Of a stretch of 29,980 nt of DNA, positions 9,719 to 17,253 are shown piece by piece. Below the pieces are notes generated by a model, which was not told where the DNA came from, did no database searches, and was given only the letters and a program-made list of their open reading frames with translations. The DNA lies in assembly GCA_964608495.1 (NCBI GenBank), contig CAZSOQ010000035.1:1-29980 (forward strand), written 5' to 3'. Source of the stretch: JAKORR01 sp964608495. Its GTDB lineage: Bacteria > Armatimonadota > Zipacnadia > Zipacnadales > FEN-943. Both the position numbers and the translations under genes were made by a program. Positions within the stretch are counted from its first letter, which is position 1. Each line of letters starts with the position of its first letter.

Positions 9719-10020
9719 GATCACCACGCCGCCACCCTCGCAGGCCGGCAACCGCGGCCGGCCTGTACCNNNNNNNNNNNNNNNNNNNNNNNNNNNNNNN
9801 NNNNNNNNNNNNNNNNNNNNNNNNNNNNNNNNNNNNNNNNNNNNNNNNNNNNNNNNNNNNNNNNNNNNNGACCACCACACCACCACCCCCGCAGGCCGGC
9901 AACCGCGGCCGGCCTGTACCGACCACCACACCACCACCCCCGCAGGCCGGCAACCGCGGCCGGCCTGTACCGACCGCCACGCCGCCACCCCCGCAGGCTG
10001 AAGCCCGCGACTACGGCGTG
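9719..10020. repeat. 51-bp tandem repeat array with internal hairpins, interrupted by an assembly gap
   Basis: Units at 9870-9920 and 9921-9971 are identical over 51 bp. The unit at 9719-9769 matches with four substitutions, all in its first 20 bases. A fourth from 9972 keeps the first half with three substitutions and then diverges. Each full unit contains a perfect 9-bp inverted repeat, CAGGCCGGC / GCCGGCCTG, around a 7-nt loop (9892-9916 in unit 2), preceded by a CCA-rich stretch. Because 51 is a multiple of 3, several frames stay open across the array; these are not genes. The true copy number is unknown because of the 100-N gap. The array sits in the leader of GH127, so its transcript would carry a ladder of hairpins. 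Confidence 0.9.
9770..9869. other. Scaffold gap of exactly 100 N
   Basis: An unresolved run of 100 N inside the 51-bp tandem array. The round number indicates a placeholder of unknown length, probably caused by assembly collapse in the repeat. Any reading frame crossing it is meaningless. Confidence 0.97.
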
Positions 10021-10089
10021 CCGCACGTCCCGTGTTCCTGCCATACACACGGACCGCCTACAGACGTACCACCGCGGGGCGCGCGGCGG

Positions 10090-13000
10090 TCAGCCCTGCT
10101 CGGCGGCGACGGCCACGCCGCAGAGCACCGCCTCGGCGATCCGGGACGACGGCGCCGGGGTCAGGCTCACGGTCAGGTTGCCCTTGACCGCCACGCCCTG
10201 GAAGGTCCTCACCAGGACGCGATTGGGCCCCCCCGTCTCCTTGGCGATGTCCAGGCCCTCGAGCACCGTGCGCCCCTGGAGGGCCACATTGAAGACCCGC
10301 TCGCCAGGCCCGAGGTCGTCGGGCTCACTGAAGTAGAGCGACACGGTGTAGGGCCGGGCCTGCTGGGCCTTCTTGTCCAGCGTCACGGAGAGGGATGTAA
10401 GCCCCCTGGCGCCCGAGGCCGCAACCCAGGTCAGTCCCTCGCCCTGAAGGCGCGAGGAATGCTTGCGGAACCACCGCGTGCTCCCAGGGGCGACGCTCAC
10501 CGCCACGTCGGGCGAGGGGCCGCCGACGTCGGGGTAGTCGAGCCACAGCGTGCCGTCCGGGGCCGCTCGATCGCCCGGGGCGCCCAGGTTGATGCCCACC
10601 CGCCGGACGGGCTCGTCCCCCACCCCATAGGTGTTGAAGGTCCACATCTCGGCCTCCCGCATGTGCACGAAGGCCAGCGACGTCTGGTTCTGGTAGCTGC
10701 AGGTGCAGGTGCGGGTGTAGTCGGGGGCGTTGAGGACCCCGTTGGCCACGATGAGGTTCGACGTGCAGCCCGACTTGAACCCGCCCAGGTTGCCCGTCCC
10801 GCCGTCGGAGGTCAGGTCGTAGTAGCCGGCCGCGGCGGAGCGGAAGGTAAGGAGGTTCTCGCTGGCGATCACCGTGTTGCAGCCGTAGTTGCGGCCGAAG
10901 AGCCACGGCTCGGCCAGGCCCGTGAGGGGGTTGGCGCGGGTCAGCCGCTCGCCCGTGAGCAGGCTGAAGGCGCCGCCCAACTCGTTCAGCGAGATCGTCT
11001 GCGTGATGATCGTGTCGCCGTGCAGCAGGCACGGCCCGCGGTACTGGTGCGGCTTGTCCCACAGCACGGAGCCGCCGGCGCCGCGGTAGACGATCATCCG
11101 GTCGCCACGCTCGTCGGGCAGCATATCGCGCGAGGGCCTGCCAGCCTGCAGCAGGGCGTCGTGCTCCTCCGAGTACCCCAGCCAAGTGCCGAACACGTCC
11201 GTGTCGGTCTGCCAGCGCACCTCGCCCGTGCGCACGTCGAGGCACAGGAGCCTGGGCGTGCCCTCGGGCGTCTCGCCCCTGCGGCTCATGCGGGCGACGA
11301 TCTCGTCGGGCAGCCTGTCCACGCAGAACAGCTTGCCGCCGCCCACGGCGATGGCGCTGTGGCGGAAGCAGAATCGCGAGTCCTGGGTCCACAGCACCTC
11401 CCCCGTGTGGCGATTCATGGCCACAAGGGTCTTGCTCGAGGTGGCGTCCCAGTTCTCAGCACCGCCGGGCTTGCCCTGGCCCTCGAAGATGACGGGCGAG
11501 GCGCCCGCGATGAGCAGGTCCTCGTAGACCGCCAGGTGCCCCCACAGGGGCGGTTCGTTGGAGCCGGGGGGCGCGGGGAGCGTGAACTCGCGCAGCTTGC
11601 GGCCCGTCGCGGGGTCCAGCAGCAGACAGCTTCGCCCGTAGGCCACGTAGAGGGCCTCGGAGGAGGCGACGTAGTTGCTGCCAAGGGCGTTGGCGCCCGG
11701 CTGGTGGGACGTGTTGTTGTAGTAGCTGCCCAGGCCGGCCAGCTCGACCTGCCACAGCAGCCGCCCGGTGTACACGTCCATGGCGCGGAGGGTGTCGGGG
11801 CCCTCGATGAACAGCCGGCCGTCAATCACTTCCTCCGACGGCCCGTGGCCGTGGCGAGGCAGGATGGTCATGTTCGACGAGCCGCCGAACCACAGCAGAC
11901 CCAGAGGCGGGCGCGCCGCCTGATCCTTCGACACGCAGGTGTTGGCCGCGTCCGCGTAGTGGTGCGTCCAGTCGGCCGAGCCCGGCAGAGCTCCCACGCG
12001 CGTAAGGACGGCGTAGTCGCCCGCGCGCGTCACCTCGGCCCTCTCCAGCCCGGCCTGGGACACCCAGGCCGCGAAGTCGCCCTGCCGGTCGGCCGGCACC
12101 GACAGGCAGGCCTTGCCGCCGTAGGGTCGCAGGGGATGGAAGAGGCGCTGCACGAAGGCCCTGCCGCCCTCGAAGCCCGCGGCCCGCAGATCCTCGGACA
12201 CGATCAGGCCGGCGAAGTAAGGCGGGAGCCGAAGGGAGAGCGGGTCGCCGACCTGCGCGGCCACTCGGGCGCCGTACAGGCCCGCCGCGTCCAGTCGCTC
12301 GCGCAGGGCCTCGATCTTGGCCCGGTCGGGGTCCACGGCGATGACGTGCAGCTCCGTCTGCCGCGCCAGCTCCTCCGCCAAGCGACCCGTGCCCACGCCC
12401 AAGACGAGGCAGTACCCCTCCCCCACCTTCTGCTCGGCGACGAGGGAGCGGACGCGAGCGGTCCACTGGTCCTCCGGCGGGGGCGGGGCCTGCTCGGGCG
12501 GCAGCAGCTTGGCCTCGCCGGAACGCGGGCCAAAGCAGTAGAGCCTGCCCTCGAGCGTGACCACGAAGAGCTTGCCGTCGGCCGCGATCATGGTCCCGGG
12601 CGTGCCCTCGATCTCGGCCTGCCAGGCGATGCTGGGCTTGCTGCCCGGGTCGGGCAGCTTGATCGCCAGCACGGACTTCGGGCCGCCGGCGTACAGGCGC
12701 GAGCCTGCCTTCAGCCACACGCGCTCGGCCTGCGCCGTCAGGTCCCACAGCCGCGGTATCACGAATCGCTGCTGCGGCTTGCCGTCCTTGTCCGTGTAGG
12801 GCTCGAAGTGGCCCTTCGTCAGATCGTGGGCGCTGACCACGCCCCGGCGCGCCCCGTAGGCCGTGTCCTCCGTGAGGACAGTCGCGGGAGTATCGGGCGT
12901 GGGGTCGCTAATGTAGGGGTTGCTGTTCTCCGGGTCGCCCAGGCCGACGAGGGCGTTGCCCGTCGCCAGGTCGAAGGCATGGCCGCAGTTGATGAAGTAC

Positions 13001-13863
13001 TTGCTGTTGGCGGCGACGCGGAAGTGCCCGCGCTTGCCGTTGGCGGCCAGGTGGTAGTACAACGGCTCGCCGGTGTTCCTGTCGAAGCACGCGGGCACGG
13101 AGCGTCCGCCGGGCACGAGCAGCCGGTCACCGGAGAGGGTCAGGTATCCCTGAGGCGCGACGCCCGCGAAGGCCGGGCTGTTGTGGGGCTGGTTGATGTA
13201 CATGGCGCCCGTGCCGCTGTTCTCCCACAGGACGCTGCCCGTCTCGGCGTCCAGGCGGTAGAGGAACACGCCCATGAAGGGCCAGATGCCGGCGGAGAAG
13301 TAGACCTTGCCGTCGTCCACGACGGGCGCGCCCCGGGCCGGCCAGGCGGAGATCAGGCGCTTGTTGCCCAGGACCAGGTGATCGGCCGGCGCACCCTGGA
13401 ACCTCCACATCGGCGCGCCGTCCTCCTCCCGCAGGCAGTACAGATACCCGTCGTCCGAGGCGAAGTACACCTTGCCCCGCGCGAGCGCAGGGGCCATCCG
13501 CACGGGGCCGTCCGCGTGGAAGCGCCAGCGCGTCTCGCCGGTCTCGGTGTCCAGCGCGAAGACGCTGTCGCTGCGCGGGGAGTTGACGAAGAGCGTCTTG
13601 CCCTGCACGACGGGCTCGTAGCAGCGATCGAAGGGCATGCGGGGCTCGTCCAGCCAGGCCGGCTCGAGCTCCGGATACTGGCACACCCACTGCAGGTGCA
13701 GCTCCGCCGCCAGCTCCTCGGTCGTGACCCAGCTTCGCCGGGCGTCACAGCCCCACAGAGGCCAGTCCGCGGCGGGCACGGCGCCGGGCAGGACCACGAG
13801 CAGTAGAGCCGCGGAGAGCACGCGGATGCGAAGGAACCATCGGCCATGTAGGGCTGAAAGCAC
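10090..13863 (-). CDS. Fusion B: secreted PQQ-like propeller / class-I methyltransferase-fold / propeller / malectin-like protein
   Basis: The protein has 1257 residues. The GTG at 13863 is chosen because GGAGG lies 10 nt upstream and no in-frame ATG precedes the hydrophobic stretch. The signal peptide ends near VPAA (residue 32). Residues 33-455 carry PQQ-type propeller blades (VFALDTETGETRWRF, LYRLDAETGSVLW). Residues about 465-620 form a Rossmann methyltransferase-like domain: motif I LVLGVGTGRLAEEL (487-499) and an acidic strand end VIAVDPD (D511). Residues about 635-1050 are a second propeller (AMDVYTGRLLW, AMNRHTGEVLW, CLDVRTGEVRW). Cysteines 995, 1033, 1053 and 1055 form a cluster (NYGC, SGC, CTCSY). 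Residues about 1120-1250 resemble malectin-like sugar-binding domains. It starts 33 nt after the ABC ATPase stop, so it is probably in that operon. Genuine PQQ dehydrogenase residues were not identified, so cofactor use is unproven. It is a paralogue of the gene at 17254-20967. Confidence 0.9.
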   Translation of the reverse strand: MLSALHGRWFLRIRVLSAALLLVVLPGAVPAADWPLWGCDARRSWVTTEELAAELHLQWVCQYPELEPAWLDEPRMPFDRCYEPVVQGKTLFVNSPRSDSVFALDTETGETRWRFHADGPVRMAPALARGKVYFASDDGYLYCLREEDGAPMWRFQGAPADHLVLGNKRLISAWPARGAPVVDDGKVYFSAGIWPFMGVFLYRLDAETGSVLWENSGTGAMYINQPHNSPAFAGVAPQGYLTLSGDRLLVPGGRSVPACFDRNTGEPLYYHLAANGKRGHFRVAANSKYFINCGHAFDLATGNALVGLGDPENSNPYISDPTPDTPATVLTEDTAYGARRGVVSAHDLTKGHFEPYTDKDGKPQQRFVIPRLWDLTAQAERVWLKAGSRLYAGGPKSVLAIKLPDPGSKPSIAWQAEIEGTPGTMIAADGKLFVVTLEGRLYCFGPRSGEAKLLPPEQAPPPPEDQWTARVRSLVAEQKVGEGYCLVLGVGTGRLAEELARQTELHVIAVDPDRAKIEALRERLDAAGLYGARVAAQVGDPLSLRLPPYFAGLIVSEDLRAAGFEGGRAFVQRLFHPLRPYGGKACLSVPADRQGDFAAWVSQAGLERAEVTRAGDYAVLTRVGALPGSADWTHHYADAANTCVSKDQAARPPLGLLWFGGSSNMTILPRHGHGPSEEVIDGRLFIEGPDTLRAMDVYTGRLLWQVELAGLGSYYNNTSHQPGANALGSNYVASSEALYVAYGRSCLLLDPATGRKLREFTLPAPPGSNEPPLWGHLAVYEDLLIAGASPVIFEGQGKPGGAENWDATSSKTLVAMNRHTGEVLWTQDSRFCFRHSAIAVGGGKLFCVDRLPDEIVARMSRRGETPEGTPRLLCLDVRTGEVRWQTDTDVFGTWLGYSEEHDALLQAGRPSRDMLPDERGDRMIVYRGAGGSVLWDKPHQYRGPCLLHGDTIITQTISLNELGGAFSLLTGERLTRANPLTGLAEPWLFGRNYGCNTVIASENLLTFRSAAAGYYDLTSDGGTGNLGGFKSGCTSNLIVANGVLNAPDYTRTCTCSYQNQTSLAFVHMREAEMWTFNTYGVGDEPVRRVGINLGAPGDRAAPDGTLWLDYPDVGGPSPDVAVSVAPGSTRWFRKHSSRLQGEGLTWVAASGARGLTSLSVTLDKKAQQARPYTVSLYFSEPDDLGPGERVFNVALQGRTVLEGLDIAKETGGPNRVLVRTFQGVAVKGNLTVSLTPAPSSRIAEAVLCGVAVAAEQG

Positions 13864-13896
13864 GAACCATCATCCTCCGGAGGCTGCGGAACAGCC

Positions 13897-14562
13897 TTAA
13901 AGCCCTGGGCTTTCCCGTAGCTTCCCGCGGTCGAGAAGGACGGTGCGCTGGGCGTACTCGTCGGCCAGGGGATCGTGGGTCACGACCAGGACGGTGCCGC
14001 CGCCGCGGTGGAACTCGGCCAGGTAGGACATCACCTGCCGGGCGTTGTCGGGGTCGAGATTGCCGGTGGGCTCGTCGGCCAGGACGATCTCGGGGCGCTT
14101 GATGAGCGCCCTGGCCAGGGCCACGCGTTGGCGCTCGCCGGTGCTGAGCTCCGAGGGACGGTGATGGAGGCGCTCGGCGAGCTGCAGGTGGCCGAGCAGC
14201 TCGGCCGCGTCCTGCGAGGCGACCCGGGCGCCCGCCAGGTTGGGCACGAGCACGTTCTCCAGCGTGTCCAGGTAGGGCACGAGGTGGAACATCTGGAAGA
14301 CGAAGCCGAGCTTCTCGGCGCGCAGGCGGGCCCGCTGGGCCGAGGACACGGCGTAGAGGTCCTGCCCGTCCACGACGACGCGCCCCTGGGTCGGGCGGAT
14401 CATGCCGCCGACCGCCAGCAGCAGCGTGCTCTTGCCCGATCCGCTCGGCCCTCGGACCGTGATGAATTCGCCCGCGGCGACCGAGAGGCTCATGTCGTCC
14501 AGGGCCCGCACGTCGCCGTCGGGCTTCCGGTAGACCTTGCTGACCTTGTCGAGGACTATCAT
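13897..14562 (-). CDS. ABC transporter ATP-binding protein, MacB/LolD/FtsE type
   Basis: The cytoplasmic ATPase half of an FtsX-family ABC complex; 221 residues, normal for the family. All motifs are intact: Walker A GPSGSGKST (38-46), Q-loop Q90, signature LSTGERQR (from 139; T replaces the usual first G of LSGGQ), Walker B IVLADEPTGNLD (159-170, catalytic E164) and H-loop H196. An ATG at 14568 overlaps the permease stop (ATGA), but the Shine-Dalgarno AGAGGA abuts it with no spacer. The ATG at 14562 sits 6 nt from that site and is preferred; the difference is two residues. Coupling to the permease is therefore translational. In this family the ATPase energises extraction of lipoproteins or peptides from the membrane, or mechanical signalling across it, rather than classical solute import. 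Function here is inferred from the neighbours. Confidence 0.93.
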   Translation of the reverse strand: MIVLDKVSKVYRKPDGDVRALDDMSLSVAAGEFITVRGPSGSGKSTLLLAVGGMIRPTQGRVVVDGQDLYAVSSAQRARLRAEKLGFVFQMFHLVPYLDTLENVLVPNLAGARVASQDAAELLGHLQLAERLHHRPSELSTGERQRVALARALIKRPEIVLADEPTGNLDPDNARQVMSYLAEFHRGGGTVLVVTHDPLADEYAQRTVLLDRGKLRESPGL

Positions 14563-14564
14563 CG

Positions 14565-15707
14565 TCATTCCTCTCTCAACACCTCGGCCGGGTCCTGCGT
14601 CACCGCCAGCATGGCCGGCAGGTAGCTGGCCACGATGCACAGCAGCGGCGCCACCAGCAGGGCCCACCCCAACAGCGCCGGCAAGGGCGCGAAACTCTTG
14701 GCCGTCACGGGGAAGATGCGCGGCCCGAAGTGCAGGGCCACCCACGTCCCCAGCCCGTAGCCCACCAGCGCGCCCAGCAGGCCCACCAGCGCCGCCTTGC
14801 CCAGGAACAGCCCCGCGATGCTACCCGACCTCACACCCAGGGAGCGCAGGAGACCGATCTCGACCCGCCGCTCGCGCACGTTGCTCAGGGCCAGCAGGAA
14901 CACCCACAGCCCGCAGGCCACCAGCACCGTGGGGATGAGGAAGGCCGCGTATCTCTCGACCATGAACCGCGTCTCGGAGCGGGCGCGGGCTATTGACTCG
15001 AACTCCGTGACCTGCGTGTCCGGCAGGGCGCGAGCCAGCTCCGCGCGGATGCGCTCGATCCCGTCACCCCCCGCGCACAGGCACCCCAGGGCCTCGATCT
15101 CGTTGATGCACCCGGGCTTGCCCAGAATCTCCTGCACGTCGTGCAGGTGGGCATAGATGCGGATGTCGTCCTTGCCGCCCTTCTCGTCCAGCAGACGCGT
15201 GACGCGCAGGGCCTTGCCGCCGATCTCGATGGTGTCGCCCGCCTTGATGCGCAGCACGCGCGCCAGCTGGTAGCCCACGTAGGCCGTGCCGCGGGGAAGG
15301 TCCAGGCCCATGGGGTCCTTCTGCGGCCCGTGGGCCATGGGCACTTCCGGCAGAATCCCCGTCAGGAGCACGACCCGCCCGCGCCACTCGATCTTCTTCT
15401 GCAGTCGCGCCACGAGGTGCCGGACGCTCATGTCGCGCGATTGCGCTAGGCGGTGGACGTACTCCTCGGGCATCTCCTCGCGGGCGAAGTCCTCGCTCCA
15501 GAAGTCCGCCATGTTGACGTTCTTGGGGACGATGAGCACGTTGAAGCCCAGGTTGCGCATCAGGCGCGTGGTCTCGCGCTGGGACGCGTCGCACAGGGTG
15601 ACGACGGCCACGCACACCGCCACCGCCGCCACCACGGCGAGCAAGGCGGCGGCGAAGTTGAGCTTGCGGTGCTGGATCTCGCGCCACAGCAAAGGCACCA
15701 CGGACAT
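14565..15707 (-). CDS. ABC transporter permease, FtsX/MacB-like
   Basis: The protein has 380 residues, with the MacB/LolC layout of one N-terminal membrane helix (about 16-38), a large extracytoplasmic MacB-PCD-like domain (about 40-250) and three C-terminal helices (about 250-280, 300-330, 340-370). The last helices carry the FtsX-family signature VRERRVEIGLLRSLGVRSG, the coupling region contacting the ATPase, and the C-terminus ends in QDPAEVLREE, the usual family tail. The ATG at 15707 has AGGAG 9 nt upstream. The stop overlaps the ATPase start region. An LPRGTAYVG segment in the periplasmic domain resembles the beta-rich part of MacB. It lies downstream of a thioredoxin-like protein, separated by a strong hairpin. 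Proteins of this type move lipoproteins or other envelope substrates; the substrate is unknown. Confidence 0.9.
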   Translation of the reverse strand: MSVVPLLWREIQHRKLNFAAALLAVVAAVAVCVAVVTLCDASQRETTRLMRNLGFNVLIVPKNVNMADFWSEDFAREEMPEEYVHRLAQSRDMSVRHLVARLQKKIEWRGRVVLLTGILPEVPMAHGPQKDPMGLDLPRGTAYVGYQLARVLRIKAGDTIEIGGKALRVTRLLDEKGGKDDIRIYAHLHDVQEILGKPGCINEIEALGCLCAGGDGIERIRAELARALPDTQVTEFESIARARSETRFMVERYAAFLIPTVLVACGLWVFLLALSNVRERRVEIGLLRSLGVRSGSIAGLFLGKAALVGLLGALVGYGLGTWVALHFGPRIFPVTAKSFAPLPALLGWALLVAPLLCIVASYLPAMLAVTQDPAEVLREE

Positions 15708-15756
15708 GCGGCTCTGCTCCTGATTGGCGGCCCTAACCCGGACAGTTCACAGGTGC

Positions 15757-15801
15757 GCGGGGGAGGCCCCTCTTTCAAACGCCAAGAGGGGTCTCCCCCG
15801 C
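15757..15801 (-). terminator. Strong intra-operon hairpin (18-bp stem)
   Basis: In the 148-bp gap between the thioredoxin-like gene (stop 15856) and the permease (start 15707), 15757-15774 pairs with 15784-15801 over 18 consecutive positions, all Watson-Crick except one G-U, around a 9-nt loop. The arms are extremely GC-rich (GCGGGGGAG... / ...CTCCCCCGC). No U-tract follows on the minus strand. It could act as an attenuator, an mRNA-processing or stability element that sets ABC output apart from the upstream genes, or be an inserted palindromic element. Confidence 0.6.
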
Positions 15802-15855
15802 ACCCCCTCCACCAGAAAGCTCCGTCGCCGCTGCCGGTTCCATGGGCAGGGCGGG

Positions 15856-17235
15856 CTATAGTCGCCTTCTCCTCTGGACTACGGCGAAGCCGATGACCAG
15901 CACCAGTACGGCCGTGATGCCGAGTACCAGCCCGGACTGCACCGCCAGGCGCCTGCCGAGAGACGGCCGGCCGTCGCCTTCCACGTAGGGCTGCCGGGAC
16001 GGATCGGGGGGAGGCCCGGCGACAGGCCCGAGGGCGACCGGTGTGGTCTCGTCGGTCGAGGCGGCGGCGGGTGCACCGGCCGAGGCGGGGTTGGCCTGCT
16101 TCGTCGCCTGCGCCCGGGGCGCGTCAGGCTTGCCCTGGGCAGCCCCGGCGGCCGTGCCCGACTTCCCGGTGGCCGGTCGCCCGGCGGGTAGGGACTTGCG
16201 GGCCTGCTCGGGCGCCGCCGCGCTGGGCTTGGCGCCGGCGGATGGGGCGCCGGCTGCCTGGTCGCCCACGTCAAAGAGATACGAACGCGCGGGCCGGTCG
16301 GCGGCCGTGGGTTGCCCCGCGACCTCGGACGCGGGCGGCAGGCTGGCGATGCGATTCCCCCAGTCGTAGCTCGTGAGCAGGTCCATGCCCGCGCTCGAGG
16401 TCTTCACGTCGCAGGAGCAGGGGCCGTTCATGAAGACCGCCAGCTCCAGCAGATTGCCCTTCGTTATGCCCTTGCCCACGTAGGGCTCCATCACGTGTCC
16501 ACGCCCGAAGACCCCGAAGACCATGGGGTCCTTCAGCTCGGACAGGTCGCCCTCAAGCTTGAGGAGCTGCTGGACGAGGCCCTTCTCCCTGGGATCGCCC
16601 CGTGACACCTCGACGACGCCCACGTCCATCTCCTTGGTCCTGGCCGCGGCCACGGCGTCCCGCAGCGCGCGCTGGGCCGCCGCGTTCTCCTGGTCGCTCG
16701 GGCCCAGCAGCAGCAGCAGCAAGCCCTGCTTGCCCTGGCACAACTGCTTGGCCACCTCATCCCTCTTGGGCGAACCCACCAGCGATCTGGCCGTTCCCAC
16801 GTCCAGCTTGCCCACGAAGAGCTTGCCGCCCTTCGGCGTCATGACCACATGCACGGGCAGGCGGTCGGTCTCGACGCGGGACCAGGCCTTTCGCTGCTGG
16901 TCGGAGTACTCAGCGGAGGCGATCTTGCTCACGTCCACGGAGGCGAAGGTGAGGTTGGCGCGCCCTTCCCGGCCGGCCGCGACGCGCTCCAGGTACCGAT
17001 TCACCGCCGCGTCGGCGGGCCTGGGGCCACCGTCGTGGAAGTAGTAGGCCAGGTAGCTGTCTCGCTGCCAGTTATCGAGCGTATACCGGTAGACGGGCAC
17101 GTCGCAGGCCATGGCCCCGACCGCCGACATCAGGAGCGCCGCGAGCGCGCAGCACGCCGTCGCCCGCGCTCGCAGCAGCCCGACGGCCGGCCGCGAGCCC
17201 GCGCCCGCCCTGTCTTCCGCATCCCTTCGCTTCAT
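15856..17235 (-). CDS. Membrane-anchored extracytoplasmic protein with thioredoxin-like regions
   Basis: The protein has 459 residues. The ATG at 17235 has GAGGT 7 nt upstream, and the gene starts 18 nt after the stop of fusion A. A signal segment (about 24-43) is followed by a mature start at ACDVPVYRYTLDNW. Residues about 44-270 alternate beta and alpha in a way that suggests one or two thioredoxin-like domains: LTFASVDVSKI (96-106), then LPVHVVMTPKGGKLFVGKL, then GLLLLLLGPSDQEN. There is no CxxC active site; a CSC pair occurs at 273-275. Residues about 300-425 are a Pro/Ala/Gly linker, and residues about 433-454 form a C-terminal transmembrane helix followed by RRRRL, so the protein is anchored with its bulk outside. 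The context (FtsX-type ABC downstream) suggests a partner of the transporter, perhaps a redox or adaptor subunit. The thioredoxin similarity is a weak reading and I do not recognise a named family. Confidence 0.82.
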   Translation of the reverse strand: MKRRDAEDRAGAGSRPAVGLLRARATACCALAALLMSAVGAMACDVPVYRYTLDNWQRDSYLAYYFHDGGPRPADAAVNRYLERVAAGREGRANLTFASVDVSKIASAEYSDQQRKAWSRVETDRLPVHVVMTPKGGKLFVGKLDVGTARSLVGSPKRDEVAKQLCQGKQGLLLLLLGPSDQENAAAQRALRDAVAAARTKEMDVGVVEVSRGDPREKGLVQQLLKLEGDLSELKDPMVFGVFGRGHVMEPYVGKGITKGNLLELAVFMNGPCSCDVKTSSAGMDLLTSYDWGNRIASLPPASEVAGQPTAADRPARSYLFDVGDQAAGAPSAGAKPSAAAPEQARKSLPAGRPATGKSGTAAGAAQGKPDAPRAQATKQANPASAGAPAAASTDETTPVALGPVAGPPPDPSRQPYVEGDGRPSLGRRLAVQSGLVLGITAVLVLVIGFAVVQRRRRL

Positions 17236-17253
17236 CTGCTTACCTCCGCGGTC

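Larger units (their letters stand above)
9597..10089. other. 493-bp non-coding interval holding the repeat array and scaffold gap
   Basis: Lies between the stop of fusion B (10090) and the GTG of GH127 (9596). It contains GH127's ribosome site (GGAGGG just above 9596), a 51-bp repeat array and 100 N. I see no gene: frames open across it depend on a repeat length divisible by three and on the N run. No clear -35/-10 pair was found on the minus strand, so whether GH127 has its own promoter is open. Confidence 0.75.

Noticed and set aside
9597..9980. The upstream extension of the GH127 frame through the repeat and gap
   Set aside because: The frame stays open only because the repeat is 51 bp and the N run has no defined codons; a signal peptide starts at the GTG at 9596.
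9719..10020. CRISPR array
   Set aside because: The units are directly abutting with no unique spacers, and no cas gene is nearby.
9313..13806. A 1497-codon plus-strand open frame
   Set aside because: It is antisense to fusion B and GH127, runs through the 100 N, and has low-complexity Arg/Gly/Ala/Val composition with no recognisable domain. Such frames arise from strong GC3 bias.
14565..15707. Naming the ABC pair macB, lolCDE or ftsEX
   Set aside because: The motifs support only the superfamily; no partner gene specific to any of these systems is present.
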